DNA from: Zygnema cylindricum
Taxonomy: Eukaryota; Streptophyta; Zygnematophyceae; Zygnematales; Zygnemataceae
Assembly (NCBI GenBank): GCA_037447655.1
Contig: JBBHKE010002680.1
Coordinates: 124,001 to 188,000, forward strand
Reading direction: 5' to 3'
DNA: 64,000 bases
The notes below the pieces were generated by a model. That model saw only the letters and a program-made list of their open reading frames with translations. It was not told the DNA's origin and made no database searches. Both the position numbers and the translations under genes were made by a program. Of the stretch, positions 1-12,772 are shown in pieces (the stretch's first letter is position 1; every line of letters starts with the position of its first letter).

Positions 1-2389
1 GGAATTAGGGTATGGCCCTATGTAATTGTAATTTAACAACTTACACTGGGCGTGTACATTGGTACACTATGGAAAAACAAAAAATATCCATGATGAACAC
101 GCGATGATAACCCTACACGTTGCATGAGCCTTCCGCCACCGAAATTATCCTCTCACACTCCGTTTGTCATCTACTAATCCTTGAGGTGGAAAGGTTTTCT
201 GAAGTTTCATTATAAAAAATGGACGTTCAAATAGGACATTACAATACTCGTACGAATCATTAATTACCTCCGTTGGTACAGATATTACGTCTAAACCGTT
301 TGAAGTACCTTTGTAAATTTTAACTGAAAAGGTTTGATGCCCATCAAAGGGAAAAGACCATAAACCTGAAGGACTAAAAGTACAAAAATACCAACAAGGA
401 TGAGCCACGCAGGTGAGAGGCATGTTTACTAACCCGGCTTAATGAAGGATTCGGCAAGATACCACTTGCATTAAACGTACGTGTACTTTTACTGGGATCG
501 TCTAATAAGAGTCCGGCCTTAGAAAGCATAAGGCTATCCCGTAGGTGCCCATGGGCTTCCCACCCTCAAAGATGTGCTGTCACTTGTAAGAATGTCAGCC
601 TGTACCTTGCAAGACTTGGGGGTCTTTACCTCCTAGCTCCTACTGTGATCGCACATGCAATCATTAGCCTATGAGGGATATATCTCCTATTTTTTCTTAT
701 AAGAGCCAAACAATGTCATGTATGTAATGGCCTGACCATACTGTTACATCCACCTTGATGAACTTGGGAGCGGTTCAATATTTTTTTTATGCGTTATAGA
801 CATAGGACTTTGTTTGGCCGGTATTAAGGGATGCGACCAATTGCCTATCAAATCTTTGAACAATTGATTTCATTGATACCGTATAAGGCTTAACTTACCC
901 TCTAACATTGCTATCAACAACAAATTTGTTAGCATTTGAGCAATTACCTGCGTACTTTTCTAAAGCGTGAGCTACTGGCGACAATAAATTTCAAGTAGTT
1001 CAGCAAGGCAAATATCGTTATTTCCAGTCCACACAGTGGGTGTTAGATTGCATTGGGCTGGGCGAACCTAGGTATAGGCCAAGGGCAGTTCCTTACCTCC
1101 AGAAGATAGGAGGTACAGGCAGAAACTTTTTGTTGATTTTATGATGATATAACCAAGCGTAAATAACCAAATATGAGGGTACAAATACATAAATGCCTTT
1201 AGGATGGCCGTATATCGTGCATCCAAACTGTTGAAACAATTCCCATCCGTTCACATAGAGGTGGTGCTTCCATATGATCATGATAAAATGTGGGTTGTCA
1301 ACTCTAAAAGTAGACTTCATTGGCCTGTGCTCCAACGTTCATTGATTTGTACAAAAAAACTGGATTCAACAAACATGCACACTAGAGTTGTCTCAAATAG
1401 ACAAAACAATACACCCTGGCATGCTGAATGAAGCAGAATGGAAACGATTGTCAAAGTTTCGGGATCAGTGGTAAGCTCCATACTTTGCTCAAAAAGAGAG
1501 GACAACAAGACAAAACATCCCATGACTGAAAGAAAGCTAACAAGAGAGTCAATGACACATCATAATCTTTGTAAAAGCAATACAAATACATATGTAAGGC
1601 AACTTGGCCAATCACTCCGGCCTTCTGGTGGTTCATTGCGGCTTTGTGGTTGAACTCCATATTTACCTTGCATAGTACTTCCACACAAAAGTTTGGCCTA
1701 CTTGTTAAGCCTGACGGACAAAGAATCATTGCATTGTCGTCTAATTTTTGTATCAAGGAAATTGTCCAAGCATGACATGATCCTGAGGAGGACACACAAA
1801 ACATTCCTTTCTTGCTCCATCCCTTCAGTATCTTCAAGATGTACATATGATAAACAAGAAATCCAATTTGTACAGAGTCCCCAAATGAAGGACGACAAAC
1901 CCACATGCTAGGTAACACGTGGCCAGCTCTCAGTTACAGGCCAATGCAAGAAGACACGCAACGCTTGCTGGTACCTCATCCCCATCAGAGGCCCGGCGCA
2001 AAAAAAAACGTTGTCCCTCGCCTTCCATCTGCAGGCAGCAGCCCAGCAGTTCTACAAGGCAGCTTCTTCACTCAAATCGACCAGAAACTAGCGAGCTATT
2101 AAAAAACGATGCAGGGACAACCTCGCGGCCAGCTTGCCAACACACTGGATCTCTCGCCACAGTCTTTAAACCAAAAACTTCCATTGCTCAGTGCAAACCA
2201 GGTTATACAGGTGCTGTGCAATAAAAACCTGCACAAAAAAATTCCATAGAGGAACTGATTTCATTTTAGAAACCCATTCGAGAATACACCAATTTCAGCA
2301 AAAGCTAACTAGCCTTTGAATCCATTAAAAAAAACAATGCGACCATAATCCTTTTATGAGCGTGTGCCAGAGGTCCCTAGGCCATACCA
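1..2389. other. Unassigned region with no supported gene
   Basis: No reading frame here looks like a conserved protein. The longest, about 155 codons on the minus strand at 1451-1918, has no recognisable domain and is overlapped by several equally weak frames. The first 520 bases contain a dispersed repeat listed separately. The rest is mixed-composition DNA without LTRs or clear tandem repeats. Part of 1900-2389 could be 3' untranslated sequence of the RING gene if its possible last exon at 2390-2554 is real. Confidence 0.5.
145..525 (-). repeat. Dispersed repeat copy, related to 47440-47720
   Basis: The stretch from about 255 to 525 aligns by eye with 47480-47720 in the same orientation. 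Shared landmarks are the minus-strand peptide EVINDSY (near 250-290 and 47485-47500), followed in both by a 'gtttact..c..cctaatg' type segment and an 'ctaataagagtcc / ctaatagaagtcc' segment. The two copies are strongly diverged. No terminal repeats or target-site duplication were found, so the element type is unknown. Confidence 0.5.
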
Positions 2390-2554
2390 TCACAAGGCTG
2401 CTCCCATGGTGAAAGGATCATGCTGATGCCTCGTCAGAGCATGGTGACGGAGAGACGAGAAGTCCCTGAAACTCGTCCTCCTTGGAGAGGACCCGAGCGA
2501 CTCCCTCCATGGAAGCACTTCAGCGCAAAGCAAACAGCGAAACTGCAGCCAGAA
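2390..2554 (-). other. Possible alternative last exon of the RING-H2 gene
   Basis: A good acceptor (gttttgcag) precedes 2554 on the minus strand, and the frame after it stays open for 54 codons to a TGA at 2390-2392. A matching donor (GAG|GTCAGT) lies in the last mapped RING exon at 4344-4350. It falls on a codon boundary, so splicing would keep frame and replace the final residues with a Ser/Arg/His-rich tail. The implied intron of about 1.8 kb is similar in size to the 1.6 kb intron in the same gene. No homology supports the tail, so this remains a candidate only. Confidence 0.3.
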
Positions 2555-4295
2555 CTGCAAAACAAACCTTAGTACAGGCCACGCAGCGATGTACTAGAAA
2601 GAGAATGTTCCTTATCTAAATATTGTTTCACCCACTAGTTGCTCCCAACCATATGCATGAAAAATGATAACAGTCAGCGTAACAAACTACTTGTTTACAT
2701 AATGTTTTACAATTCCAAACTCAGTAAGTTAAAGTTCCAGGGTAACAAACATGGTCAAGTTTTCCACTTCCTTCGCATATAGTGTGCTAAGGGTTTACAG
2801 GTCTTGTTTGGGTTTTTCAAGCTAAACTGAGATGCATTGACGTTTTGCCCTCAGAACAATTTCTTTCCTCTGCAATTCCTACCAAACATGCTCCACCATG
2901 CAAATAGAAACAAGAAAATGTACAGCTTAAAAACTCCTTCAGATTGTTTTGATGTCTGTATAACAAACTAAAATGAAGTACCGTGAAATCACCACAAACA
3001 GAAGATTCATTTCCTATTGAGCTTTTACTCCCTGTATTTTTGTTCCGTTTCAACTCAGCTCTCCTTACTTCTTAGGGTGATGTAGTATTTGAGGAGCAAA
3101 CATTAGTTGATATGCATAGAGTAGAGGTGTATACTGCTTAACGTTTGCATAAAATTTACCCCAGCTTGAGAAGGTCCTTCAAATTACAATTGACGCAAAA
3201 TGTAACAAAGGGAGATTTACAGACTTGACTTCCCGTTATTTAGCGTTTAGCATTTCATTCTCATCAAAGGGGGGTCAATGGCCGAAAAAGGTGTGGAATT
3301 GGCATTATCACCTAAACAACATTGGATCAAGCTAAACAAGGCGAAACCAATTCCTTCAAAAGCAAAAAGTAGCTGTAACACCACGGTTACAGCTGTTGAC
3401 GAGGTGTATGCGTAGCCCAGAACCTCATTAAAAGCATGGGGCACACTAATCTGCGCAGTAAGGATGGTTTGAGTACCCAATGGAAAGCAGGAGGTCAAGG
3501 ATCAAACAACACAGAAAATTGCTTGCTCTCAGAAATGACCTGCAGATAGAAAGTAGACACCAATCACCTCATAGCTCACTACTTGAATGTGGCCCATCAG
3601 CATGTTCCTACTTTGGTTGAATGCTCCAACAGAAAAAATACCAAAACCTATTTAGCCTAAGGTTAACAACAATAACATCGCTTTCCTTGTGCCTAAGTAA
3701 GTCTTCCTCTATACAATGCCCAATCACCTCAATCGCTCCCCCTTCTTGACAAAAAATCCATGTGCTCCAACAGTGAACATATGAATATTTTTACCTTTGA
3801 AAGACTTTATTTTGAGGTACAGTCAGAAAAAGGTGACCCACGTACAACGATTCGCTACCACTGCAGGAAGTACACTATGGTAAATTTCACATAACAGTAC
3901 GGAATAACAATTGTAATGCCAATCTGAACTAGGAACGGCATCCAATACCTACGTGGAGAATCCGGATATCAATAAACTACTTGCCGAACATAACCAAGCT
4001 AATATAAATAAAAGTATAGATTTTGGATCGTTGGGGAGGACAAGACTCCTGATATTAAGCCTTGACAAAACATATTTTTAACGTTTAGTGCAACTGAGGG
4101 TTGAAGCACCCATTTTCTGCTCTCAATCATAAATGCCCACTAGCAGAATTCAGTCGCGAGTCACTTTCATAACCATGGACACCTCAGACGCTGAAATCCA
4201 TCTCTTCATAAAAAACTCATATAAATGCCCAGATAATTCATAGCTTTCCATATTGGGTGCAGGTAGCCAATAAGAACCTGACATCTAATTGAAGG

Positions 4296-7200
4296 TCAAG
4301 ATTTTACCCCTCGTGAATATAACCAGCAACAAGGAGATTGTTCACTGACCTCCGATCCAGGAGGCCCATCCCTATCGTATGATCGAAACGCAGGAGGAGA
4401 GGGATTAAACACTTGACGCCGCCATCCTGCAGAATGCATGTCACTTGACGAACTGCCGCCATGCATGACATCATAAGTAGATCCGAGCGATGGTCCTGGT
4501 AGGCCATCCGCCTGCCCTGAGGTGAGAGGTGAGAGTCCAGACATGGGTCCCATACTACTCGAAGTGTATGAATCCCTTGGAGACCTGGACCTCTCTACTT
4601 CCCAGGCATCTGGCTGGGGAACTTCTGCTCTCGCCGTTAACCCGAGAGCTTCCGCGCGCCATCTCCAATCCCTGACGGGCATTCCGACGCCAACACCCCC
4701 TTCATGTCCTGATAGCCTACTGCTTCCACTCAGTTGTCTGCTAGGCTGCTCGGGAGACAACCCCCTTCGTCCATGGAAAGCACTGCCTCCATAATTAGGG
4801 CGCAAATTCCGGCTAGGAGGCCCTCGGAAATTATTTTGAGCTGACTGCTGCAAATTCCTTAGGAGTGGAGACCGGCTTTGTCTCAAGCGATAAGATGAAT
4901 CGTCCATCCAGTTCGTCGGACCAGATTGTGCTGCTCCAGGTAAGTACACCCCGGGCAGCTGATGGCCCTCCATTTCCATGGAGCCATGACGCCTGCTGGA
5001 GAGGCCCAGAAAGCACATGATTAGATGCAAAACAAAAACAAGATTGCAAACGGATGTGAGTGATGGGTCCACAACAGATACACTAAAAGACAACTAATGC
5101 AGGCAAAACCAGTGAAGTTTGAAAAAAAAAAAAAAGTCAGCATGACTACCAGGAACTTTCCTGCAACCTTGATGTCGAGAAAGACCAGACAAGGTTAAAT
5201 AAAGCAAGGCAGTGAGGATGAACAAACCACTAGTTTGTCAATGGTAGATGTTATTTATCTGGTTAACCTGGTGTGAACAAACTACTTCTGTGGCATTCAT
5301 GCAATTTACTGAAGGATCAAAGTCCTATTCCACTTTGCTACAATTGCACGTTAACTTGAAAAGCTAACATCCATTAACTTATAAACACAGCCCCCACACC
5401 GCAAGCAGGAAGGAGAGCGGGAAAGAAGAACAAGAGCGAAAGGGTGAGGAGAACGAAGGGCAGAGGGACGGAGGGTGCAAGCTAATGTATACATGCAGAC
5501 AGCACATCGATAACATGATACCGCATCAAAACAGAAAATGCTAAACATGATCGTAGATACGAGTGTGTTTTAAATGGCTTGGCAGGAAGAGAGGTGATCA
5601 GATAATTGTGGACTTCTAAAACAATTTGTCTTCAAAATACCTTTGATCGTCCAGGAAAAATTGTCATAAAATGTGCGCGGACTTTTTTTTACCTATAAAA
5701 ATTCCATATCTGCGGCTCATTGATGTGGTAAATAACCAAAAAACATTGTCCACTTCTTATTTAGACGCAACTCCTGTTTTCAGTGCATTTACATAGAATA
5801 CCTTACAGCTTTCAGCTATTAAACAGAAAAAAAACTTCCACCTAAGTTTATAATCTGTCAAATAATATTGGTATAGTCCGATCCTGGCTTGTTCTCAACT
5901 GCACATATAAAAGCAGCTATGTAGTTGCTAAGCTCCAACCCAGAGCACAACATTCACAAACTTAGACATTCAAAGGAAGACATCCGAATAAAACTGATCA
6001 GCCTATTTGCATAACATGTCATAGCTTCCAAATACAAACAAAAAGTGCAGTTTGCAGATGTACCACAATCTCTTTACAATCTGTTGGCTATTACCAACCA
6101 TGTCCCAACCAGTATCTAAGACTAACATATCGTTAGAAGTCTTTGGAACAAAGAACAAAACGTCCACACTGTCTTTTTCAATTGGATAAATGGTTCCTAG
6201 AGCCCGCAAAGTGTAATTAGTATACCTTGAAGAATGATTCATATACAGCATGGACAAATTTACGGAGCAAGTGAGAAAAGGAGAAAAAAATGACTCAGTA
6301 GCAAACCTAGCCTGCAAGGACATTTCCAAAATGGCTGCTGCAAGGCGGAAAAGTGGAAAGGAAGGCAGCGCAGCTACTTAGAAGCATACAAGAGGAGACC
6401 GAGCAACATGCACTTTTGTTTAAGACTATCCAAGTTCATATAAGAACTATGCAACCACAAAGTAGCAAAACAGATTAAACCCTGGAAAAACTATAACCCA
6501 CTCTGTAGGTAAGTAACATTAACCAAGACTCAAAAGGTTGTATGCAGAAAGGAATTGGGCATATATCTGACTCACCCAATGCGCATCTGGCCACTTAAAG
6601 CTACATCTGGAGGAGCAGGCGCTCTCACTCTCTCAACATCTGCTGGACCCCATCTCCGAGCTTCAAGCATCGGCCAAAAAGGCTGGCCTGCAATAAAATT
6701 AAAAACGAATGTCAAAATCTGACTGAAATACACCATCACAGTACCAATAATCACTGAATTATTTATTCAGTCAGCAAGAGACTAGTCTGCGCCATCTTAT
6801 ATTGTATGTCATTGAACAAATTAGCACATTTAGGAAAAAATATTTGAAGATTTGGACTTCATAGCTGAATATCAGTACAGTTAATTTGTGAGCTGACATC
6901 ACGAATCTATTCAACTAATTACCGAGGTCAGTCGACACTGATGTTGGAGCATTCTGGCTGCTCTATGTGTGGACTATGTCGTCTGACCTGAGCACTTGCT
7001 TCCAATGTCGAATATGACCTTAGTCGGCCGCTCCTAGCACCTGAGGCTACATTTGAAAGGATAGCATTCCAGACACAACCTCTCACAGGCTTGTTCTGAA
7101 CCAAGCAGCCTGTCTGATAAACCTGATGAAAAAATGAGTTGCTTGAGAGATTTGGATGTCAGCACTTACCTTCAGCCATGCTTCCTATGTGATGTCTTTC

Positions 7201-8611
7201 AAGTCTTCTCCTACAACACATGAACATGTAAAACAAGGGAAACAGAACACAGCAACTGCAGAAAATTAGCAAACAAAAAACCACCAGGAGTGATGCCTCC
7301 TGAAAGAGAACAACTAGAGAAAACAACAAACCTGAGAAGGGACAGCAACAGCCAAACTAAAGGACAAAAATGGGATAACTAGCTCACTCAAATGAAACGG
7401 CGGCCATTTGAGGATGGGGGCAATGGCCCAGATGCGGACAAGCTCCCCAGTGGTTATTGTAGGGCTGTGCTCAAAACAGAAGTCCCAGCCCGCAAGTTCA
7501 ATGTGTTAGGCTTAAAAAAAGCCCAAAAACCAACAAATAGTGAAGATATTGATAACCTTATTCGATGCACCATGAACGACTGCAGCATATGATATGAAGG
7601 ATTCAAAAAGGAAAAAAAAAAACAGGGGGAAACAGCACCTCAAGCTCCGGACGCCCTGTAAAAGGAGATACCCCAAGCAAAGGTCCACCTGAAAATGGCT
7701 GCAAGTAGAAAAAATACGATCCAAAATTAGTGCTCTGGCTTGGCAACATTTGTAATAGTTGAAATGGGAAATTGAGAAAAACACGCAATACGTATGGATG
7801 AACCTTGACAGGCGTTATAGATACAAATGCTACCACAGAATCACAGATATCTAATGAATTGAATTGCGTTTTTTTAACACAAACAATTACAAAGAGGACG
7901 ACGACTCAATGAGTCGAGTAAACTTGCTGACTTACTTTTTTAGACAGCTCCTTCTTGTACTATGACTTCTATAACTTAGGTGAATGACTGTCGTATAAAT
8001 GTAGCAGCAGCCATTTACAAGCAAAATCTGGCAACATGTGGCACGTGAGTCCGAGTCTCTGCATTGGACTTCAGGCAAGGCAGACAGTTGGCCACGCCCA
8101 GCTATTGGCACCTACCGTGTCCTCTACAGCGGATAGCACAGCAGAGAGGTCAACAGAAAAGTCAAAGTCGTCATCAATGACATAATCCTCAAACGCAAAG
8201 TCTTCCGGCACACGAAGGGCTGACGCATAGAGCCACTGTCCATCCTCCACGTGGCGGCAGTTGGGGCACTGCATGGCTCCCTTTACATTGAAAGCAGACC
8301 CGATACAATCTGCTCCCTATCCCTGAACAGTCAGCAAACAGTTTAACTACATCATCTTCCTCTCTTTACTGTTCCTCTCCTCCCTTCTCCTTTTATCCAT
8401 ACGCACCAAGATGAAACTGGTGTGCACACCGCAGTCGGGCAGTTGCACGGTCTCCATCAACCACAACGGCGTCCAGACACACTGAACAAGTGGCTGGTAC
8501 TTTCTCCCTCTCCGTCGACTTTTCCTTTTCTTTTTCCTTAACTTTTGACTCTTCCTTTTCCTTCTCCTTTTCCTTCTTCTTGTCCTTCTCTTTGGCCTCA
8601 GAGACCTCCAT
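4296..8611 (-). CDS. RING-H2 E3 ubiquitin ligase, RFI2-like (seven exons)
   Basis: Minus-strand exons 8611-8407, 8309-8116, 7698-7639, 7464-7388, 7210-7170, 6687-6576 and 4992-4296 join through GT-AG sites with all phases agreeing, giving 461 residues. The start has an in-frame TAG 18 bases upstream. Residues 5-37 are almost pure Lys/Glu. The RING-H2 finger uses C42, C45, C62, H64, H67, C70, C83 and C86, and the motif after it, CPNCRHVEDGQWLYA, is diagnostic of the plant RFI2-type family. An acidic stretch follows, and the long last exon is a Ser/Arg/Gly/Pro-rich, probably disordered tail. RING-H2 proteins bring an E2 to a substrate for ubiquitination; RFI2 in Arabidopsis acts in phytochrome signalling, but function here is inferred from the finger only. 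The stop at 4296 is provisional because an alternative last exon is possible. Confidence 0.88.
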
Positions 8612-10320
8612 AGGCGTGGCGGTTCTCTACCCTTACTGCCAAAGTAGCAGAATGGTCAACTGATGCAAAGATGGATGGAAAGAACACTCTCTCACGGACA
8701 TTCGTTGAGACTTACATGTGGCGACTCGTCACAGGCTGACTGGCGAAAGTTACAGTACATTACCTGTGACTACCTGTACCGCACCCAACCCCCCCGGCTT
8801 CACGATGCTCGTGTCCGGTTGGACACCTTCGACCGTGCGACACCCACGCGGACAAAAGCGCGCGTTTTATTGTACCGAAGTTTTAAAAATCCTATTTTAT
8901 TAAAAGCGAATAATATATGGAGGGTATGGAGTTCCCTTAAGCACAACGCAATCTGGACGCCTAATTTCGTTATCTGGACGACGAATCGTAGCAGATATTT
9001 GTCATTATTGATGTCATCATATAATTCCCGATTTTTGAACGGTCGAAGCGCGTTGACGTCAATAAATTGACACAAATAGTGCTGATCTTAAGAAATTCAA
9101 ATTGAATGTCTGATATGGGTAAATTGAGAGTGTTGTGTATCGGCAGTCATTTGCAGCTAACCGATATGTACATTTTGACCTATCGATATCGATATATTGG
9201 TTCCTAAACATTAAACTCTAAAATCCCAGATTTTCAATTCTTAAAGAGCTCCAGAAAAAGCTTAATTTCCCGAGGTGAAAAACAGTGGACAATCCTCGTC
9301 CATCCACATCAACTTGCCAAAGACTTTCGAAAAATTAATATTCCAAATGACTCAGGCCTCCATACATTTGAGATTCTTCCTCAAACCAAACATCATGAAA
9401 ACAAAACGGTTTTTTCAAAAAAGACGACTAAGCCACCATGGGTCCTCTTTTTCTTCCCCGTACACTAATCTCCCTCCATCTTTTAATATTTACCTCCAAT
9501 ATTAGTTGTAAGATCAAATTGAATAATGCAAAAAAAAAAAAACAACACGAAAAAACAATTCACATCCGAAGCATTCATAAGAAAAGACGATCAGCAGAAA
9601 GGGAATCTGTATGTTTTGGCCGAAAAGCCTCTTTTCCATTCTCTTCACTCTCCTCTACACTCTTAAAATATCACTCAATAAAGATAATACTCTTTCACAC
9701 CTCTTTGCTCCAAATGGATCACCAAGGATTTTGAACACCTTTTAACTGATCACAAAGAATCTTCACCTCTCTCTTTATTAATCATAAATGATTTTCATGT
9801 CTCACTTTTAATTTATCATAATATTCATCTCTACACCTCAATTGATCTAAAGCTAAGGTAAAGATATCTATAAACCTTTTTTTCTACTTAAATATCCCCC
9901 ACAAAAACGTGTCATGCACCCTTGCCAGACTGCATACGTGACGCTTTCACGAGCAATGCACGGGGAGGATGCTGGAAAGGAAACCGCACGAAAAATAAGC
10001 GCACGCGTTTTCCATTCAAAACAAACACAAAAGAAAAAAAATTCCCACGTGCGTCATATGCACACGAAAATCTTAAGATACACACGAATATATATCAACG
10101 CGGATCGAATTTGTACGTTTTGGCGCTAAACGCTAATATTCTAAATGTACGAGACTCTATATATTAGTGTAGTGTATTGAAGACCACTAGCCGATATTCG
10201 ATATGTACCAAATTTTAGGTACGCAATAATCAATATATCGCTTAGATATATCAAAGAGCTAAATATCGCCGATATATCGTATCGCGAAATATCGAGGCTC
10301 TTATTTTTGCTTTTTATAAC
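8612..10320. other. Upstream region of the RING gene, AT-rich, no gene seen
   Basis: This interval lies 5' of the RING gene start on the minus strand and should contain its promoter. I could not place a TATA box or transcription start with confidence. It has A-rich tracts (for example 9529-9542) and repeated gatatatcg-like words around 9170-9200 and 10190-10300. The short frames in it overlap on both strands and show no domain. Confidence 0.5.
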
Positions 10321-10430
10321 TATTCGTCCTACTGCTGTTGGTACTAATGGCGTTGCTAGTACTAGTGGTGGTGCTGCTAGTAGTACTAACTACTGCTATT
10401 GCTAGTGCTATTCATACTGGAAGTAGGTGA
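10321..10430. repeat. Degenerate trinucleotide-rich tract (GCT/ACT)
   Basis: The sequence is dominated by interspersed gct, gta and act triplets such as 'ggtggtgctgctagtagta'. It is imperfect and has no single unit length, so it is low-complexity DNA rather than a clean microsatellite. It sits directly beside the 20-bp minisatellite at 10471. Confidence 0.6.
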
Positions 10431-10470
10431 GTGTCATCATCCTTCTCATGCCGCATGATGTCGATTGTAG

Positions 10471-10587
10471 GCACACACGATATTTTGCAAGCAGGTACGA
10501 TTTTAGGTATGCCCGCACGATATTTTACACGCATGCACGATATTTGGCACGCGCGCATGATATATGCACGCAAGTTCGATATTAGGC
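10471..10587. repeat. 20-bp minisatellite, six units
   Basis: Six consecutive units start at 10471, 10491, 10511, 10531, 10551 and 10570. The first four are exactly 20 bp, the fifth 19 and the sixth 18. Each has the form GC-NN-GCACGATATTTT-RCAC with substitutions. The array ends in a short GC alternation. There are no spacers, so it is not CRISPR-like, and no open frame runs through it. Confidence 0.85.
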
Positions 10588-11124
10588 GCGCGCTTTTTTA
10601 ATTCACATTTGTGACTTACTTTTTTTTGACGTGTACGCTATTTGCGTGCACGTGTTGTTGATCATGTACTTATTTTGTGCGATTGTTTGTTTTCTTTTGT
10701 GGGTAGGTACACGATTTCAAGGTATGATCGCAAATATCGGGCGTCGTATGGATCGCGCGTACAAGGAGCGTTTGGTGGCGCTTTGATTTCCGGTTAAGTT
10801 TTAAGTCGTGAACCCATGTAGGTTCATGCGTAAATGTAGATAGAGAGGGTTTTTACCCTCGGACAGTGGATTTTGTGAAACGAAAGACAGACGATGTTGG
10901 GCGCCTATTGGCCAACATCTTAAGTAGTTTGGTGTATGTGAAATAACCTAGACGTAGGTGTTGAAGGTCATAGGCATATAGACTTGGTTGAGATCCACTT
11001 CCACTAGGAGTCACACTTGCACCAGCTGGGATATTCGTCCTTGAAGGAGCAGGTGGAGCACTAAGGCTAATAAGAGCACTTGCAACAAGAGCTAAGCATT
11101 AACCGACATATTAGCAGAAGCAAA

Positions 11125-11643
11125 CCCAAAGAGGAATACCTATCAAAATAGTTTAAAACTGTAAGATACATAAGTACAAATGAAAGAGGTCTTTCAACCA
11201 GACAAACATATACAACAAGCAAATCAAGGACAATGAACTCAAATCACCTTAAATTGCACTTAATGCTCTCATTTCTTTAACTTTATGTAGAATGTACATT
11301 CTTTGTCAAAGTGATCATTCCTAATTGAATTAAATTCTCTAAAGATCCTCGAAATATCTAAAACGTATGCACAGGGTTCACCAAACAACTTATTGACAAA
11401 AATCTAAGTGTTTGGACCAGAATTGTCCACTAACAATATCTATACATGGAAAATCCGGGATATTCTTATCACGTCCACATTCATGGGCGGCCCTACATAC
11501 TATTTTACTTAAAGATAACTATTCGTGTAGATACTACAAAAAATCCACACTATATTTGGTCAATACTGAACAGTTGGTATTCCAAAAACATTCTAAGTCC
11601 TAGACTCAAATTTCTAAGACTTACTAAAGCTTACTTTTAAATA
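11125..11643 (-). repeat. 3' LTR of copia A
   Basis: It aligns over its whole length with 15530-16039. On the minus strand it is preceded by the polypurine tract AAGGGGAG (11644-11652 region) and begins TATTTAAAAG; the sister copy begins TATTGAAAAG. Both are plausible decay products of a TGTTGAAAAG start. The inner edge near 11125 is approximate because no clear primer-binding site was found. Confidence 0.75.
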
Positions 11644-11665
11644 CTCCCCTTAAGCTTTGGAATAC

Positions 11666-12772
11666 TTACTCACTTAGACCATATGCTTTTCTACAGTACT
11701 CCAACTTAGGAGCGGGAAGGGCTTTTGTCAACATGTCCGCAACCATTTTCTCATCAAGCAAATAATAAAGTTTGACCACTTTTGCAAATACTTTCTCTCG
11801 TACCAAATGTAGCCTAATGTCCATATGATTACTTTTAAAATGGTGACTTGGGTTTGAAGCCACAAAAACGGCTGCTTGATTGTCGCACCACATTTTTTGT
11901 GTCCCGTGTTGTGTAAAACCCAATTCTTGACGAAATGCCTTAATCCATAGCAGCTTTTCCAAGGCTGCACTCGCAGCCATGTATTCGGCTTCCATGTAGA
12001 TTGCGCAACCTTTGGCATCAGCCAAACCACATTTTTCCAACATGTTTCCTATCGCTTTTATTTGAGTTAGCCTAATGATTTTCTTTTCTCTATTTCTTTC
12101 AACTTGTATGCCAATGATATATTTTGCTTCACCCAAAACTTTCATTTCAAATTGTGAATTAAGAGCATGTTTTACTATAGCAATTCCTTCTTTGTTCCTA
12201 CTAATTAGCAGCAAATCATCAACATACACAGCAATGAATATCACCTCATCAAGATTATCGCCACACATCACATATACTGATTGATCTGAACTAATTCTAG
12301 TAAATCCTAATCCTGTCAAGAACTCATCTAACATTTGGTTCCATTGCATAGGGGCATGTTTTAGGCCATACAAAGATTGTAAAAGTCTGCACATAAGATT
12401 TTATTTTCTTGCTTCCTCATAACCCTCTGGCTGCTTCATATAAATGACCTCATCTAAATCACCATGCAAAAAGGCAGTTTTTACATCCATTTGGTGGATG
12501 TCAAAATCCTCTATGGCAGCTAATGTAAGTAAGATGTGGACAGATGGAAACCTTACAACCGGTGAAAAAGTTTTTTCATAATCTATCCCCTCTTTTTGAT
12601 TATATCCCTTAGCAACCAAACGAGCCTTATACCTGTCTATGGTATTATCTTGGTTCAATTTTAATTTAAACACCCATTTACTTCCAATAGCCTTTCTTCT
12701 GGGAGGAAGTTCCACCAGATCCCATGTTTGGGCCTCCATGATGGACTTCATTTCTCCATTGACGGCTTCCAC
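11666..12772 (-). pseudogene. Copia A reverse transcriptase / RNase H
   Basis: Two frames, 12401-12772 and 11666-12394, together encode the copia RT. Visible motifs are KWVFKLK, YKARLVAKGY, QMDVKTAFLHGDL and the intact active site YVDDLLL (about 12210-12235), followed by GIQVERNREKKIIRLTQ. After GLADAKGC the frame jumps to YMEAEYMAASAALEKLLW, the C-terminal half of RNase H. Compared with elements D and E here, about 120-140 residues between RT and RNase H are missing without breaking the frame. The end, DMLTKALPAPKLEYCR, is the usual copia C-terminus and lies just inside the PPT. The two frames are separated by a stop near 12395-12400. Confidence 0.9.

Noticed and set aside
1451-1918. 155-codon minus-strand frame
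   Set aside because: No domain, no signal peptide, and overlapping frames on the other strand are similar in length; the frame has no homologous copy in the window.
1919-2224. 101-codon plus-strand frame
   Set aside because: Ser/Gln/Arg-rich without any recognisable motif, and it overlaps a second frame of similar quality.
4522-4794. 90-codon plus-strand frame
   Set aside because: It is antisense to the last exon of the RING gene, whose coding strand is supported by spliced phase and the RING motif.
10471-10587. Possible CRISPR array
   Set aside because: Units abut without unique spacers, and the genome is eukaryotic; this is a minisatellite.
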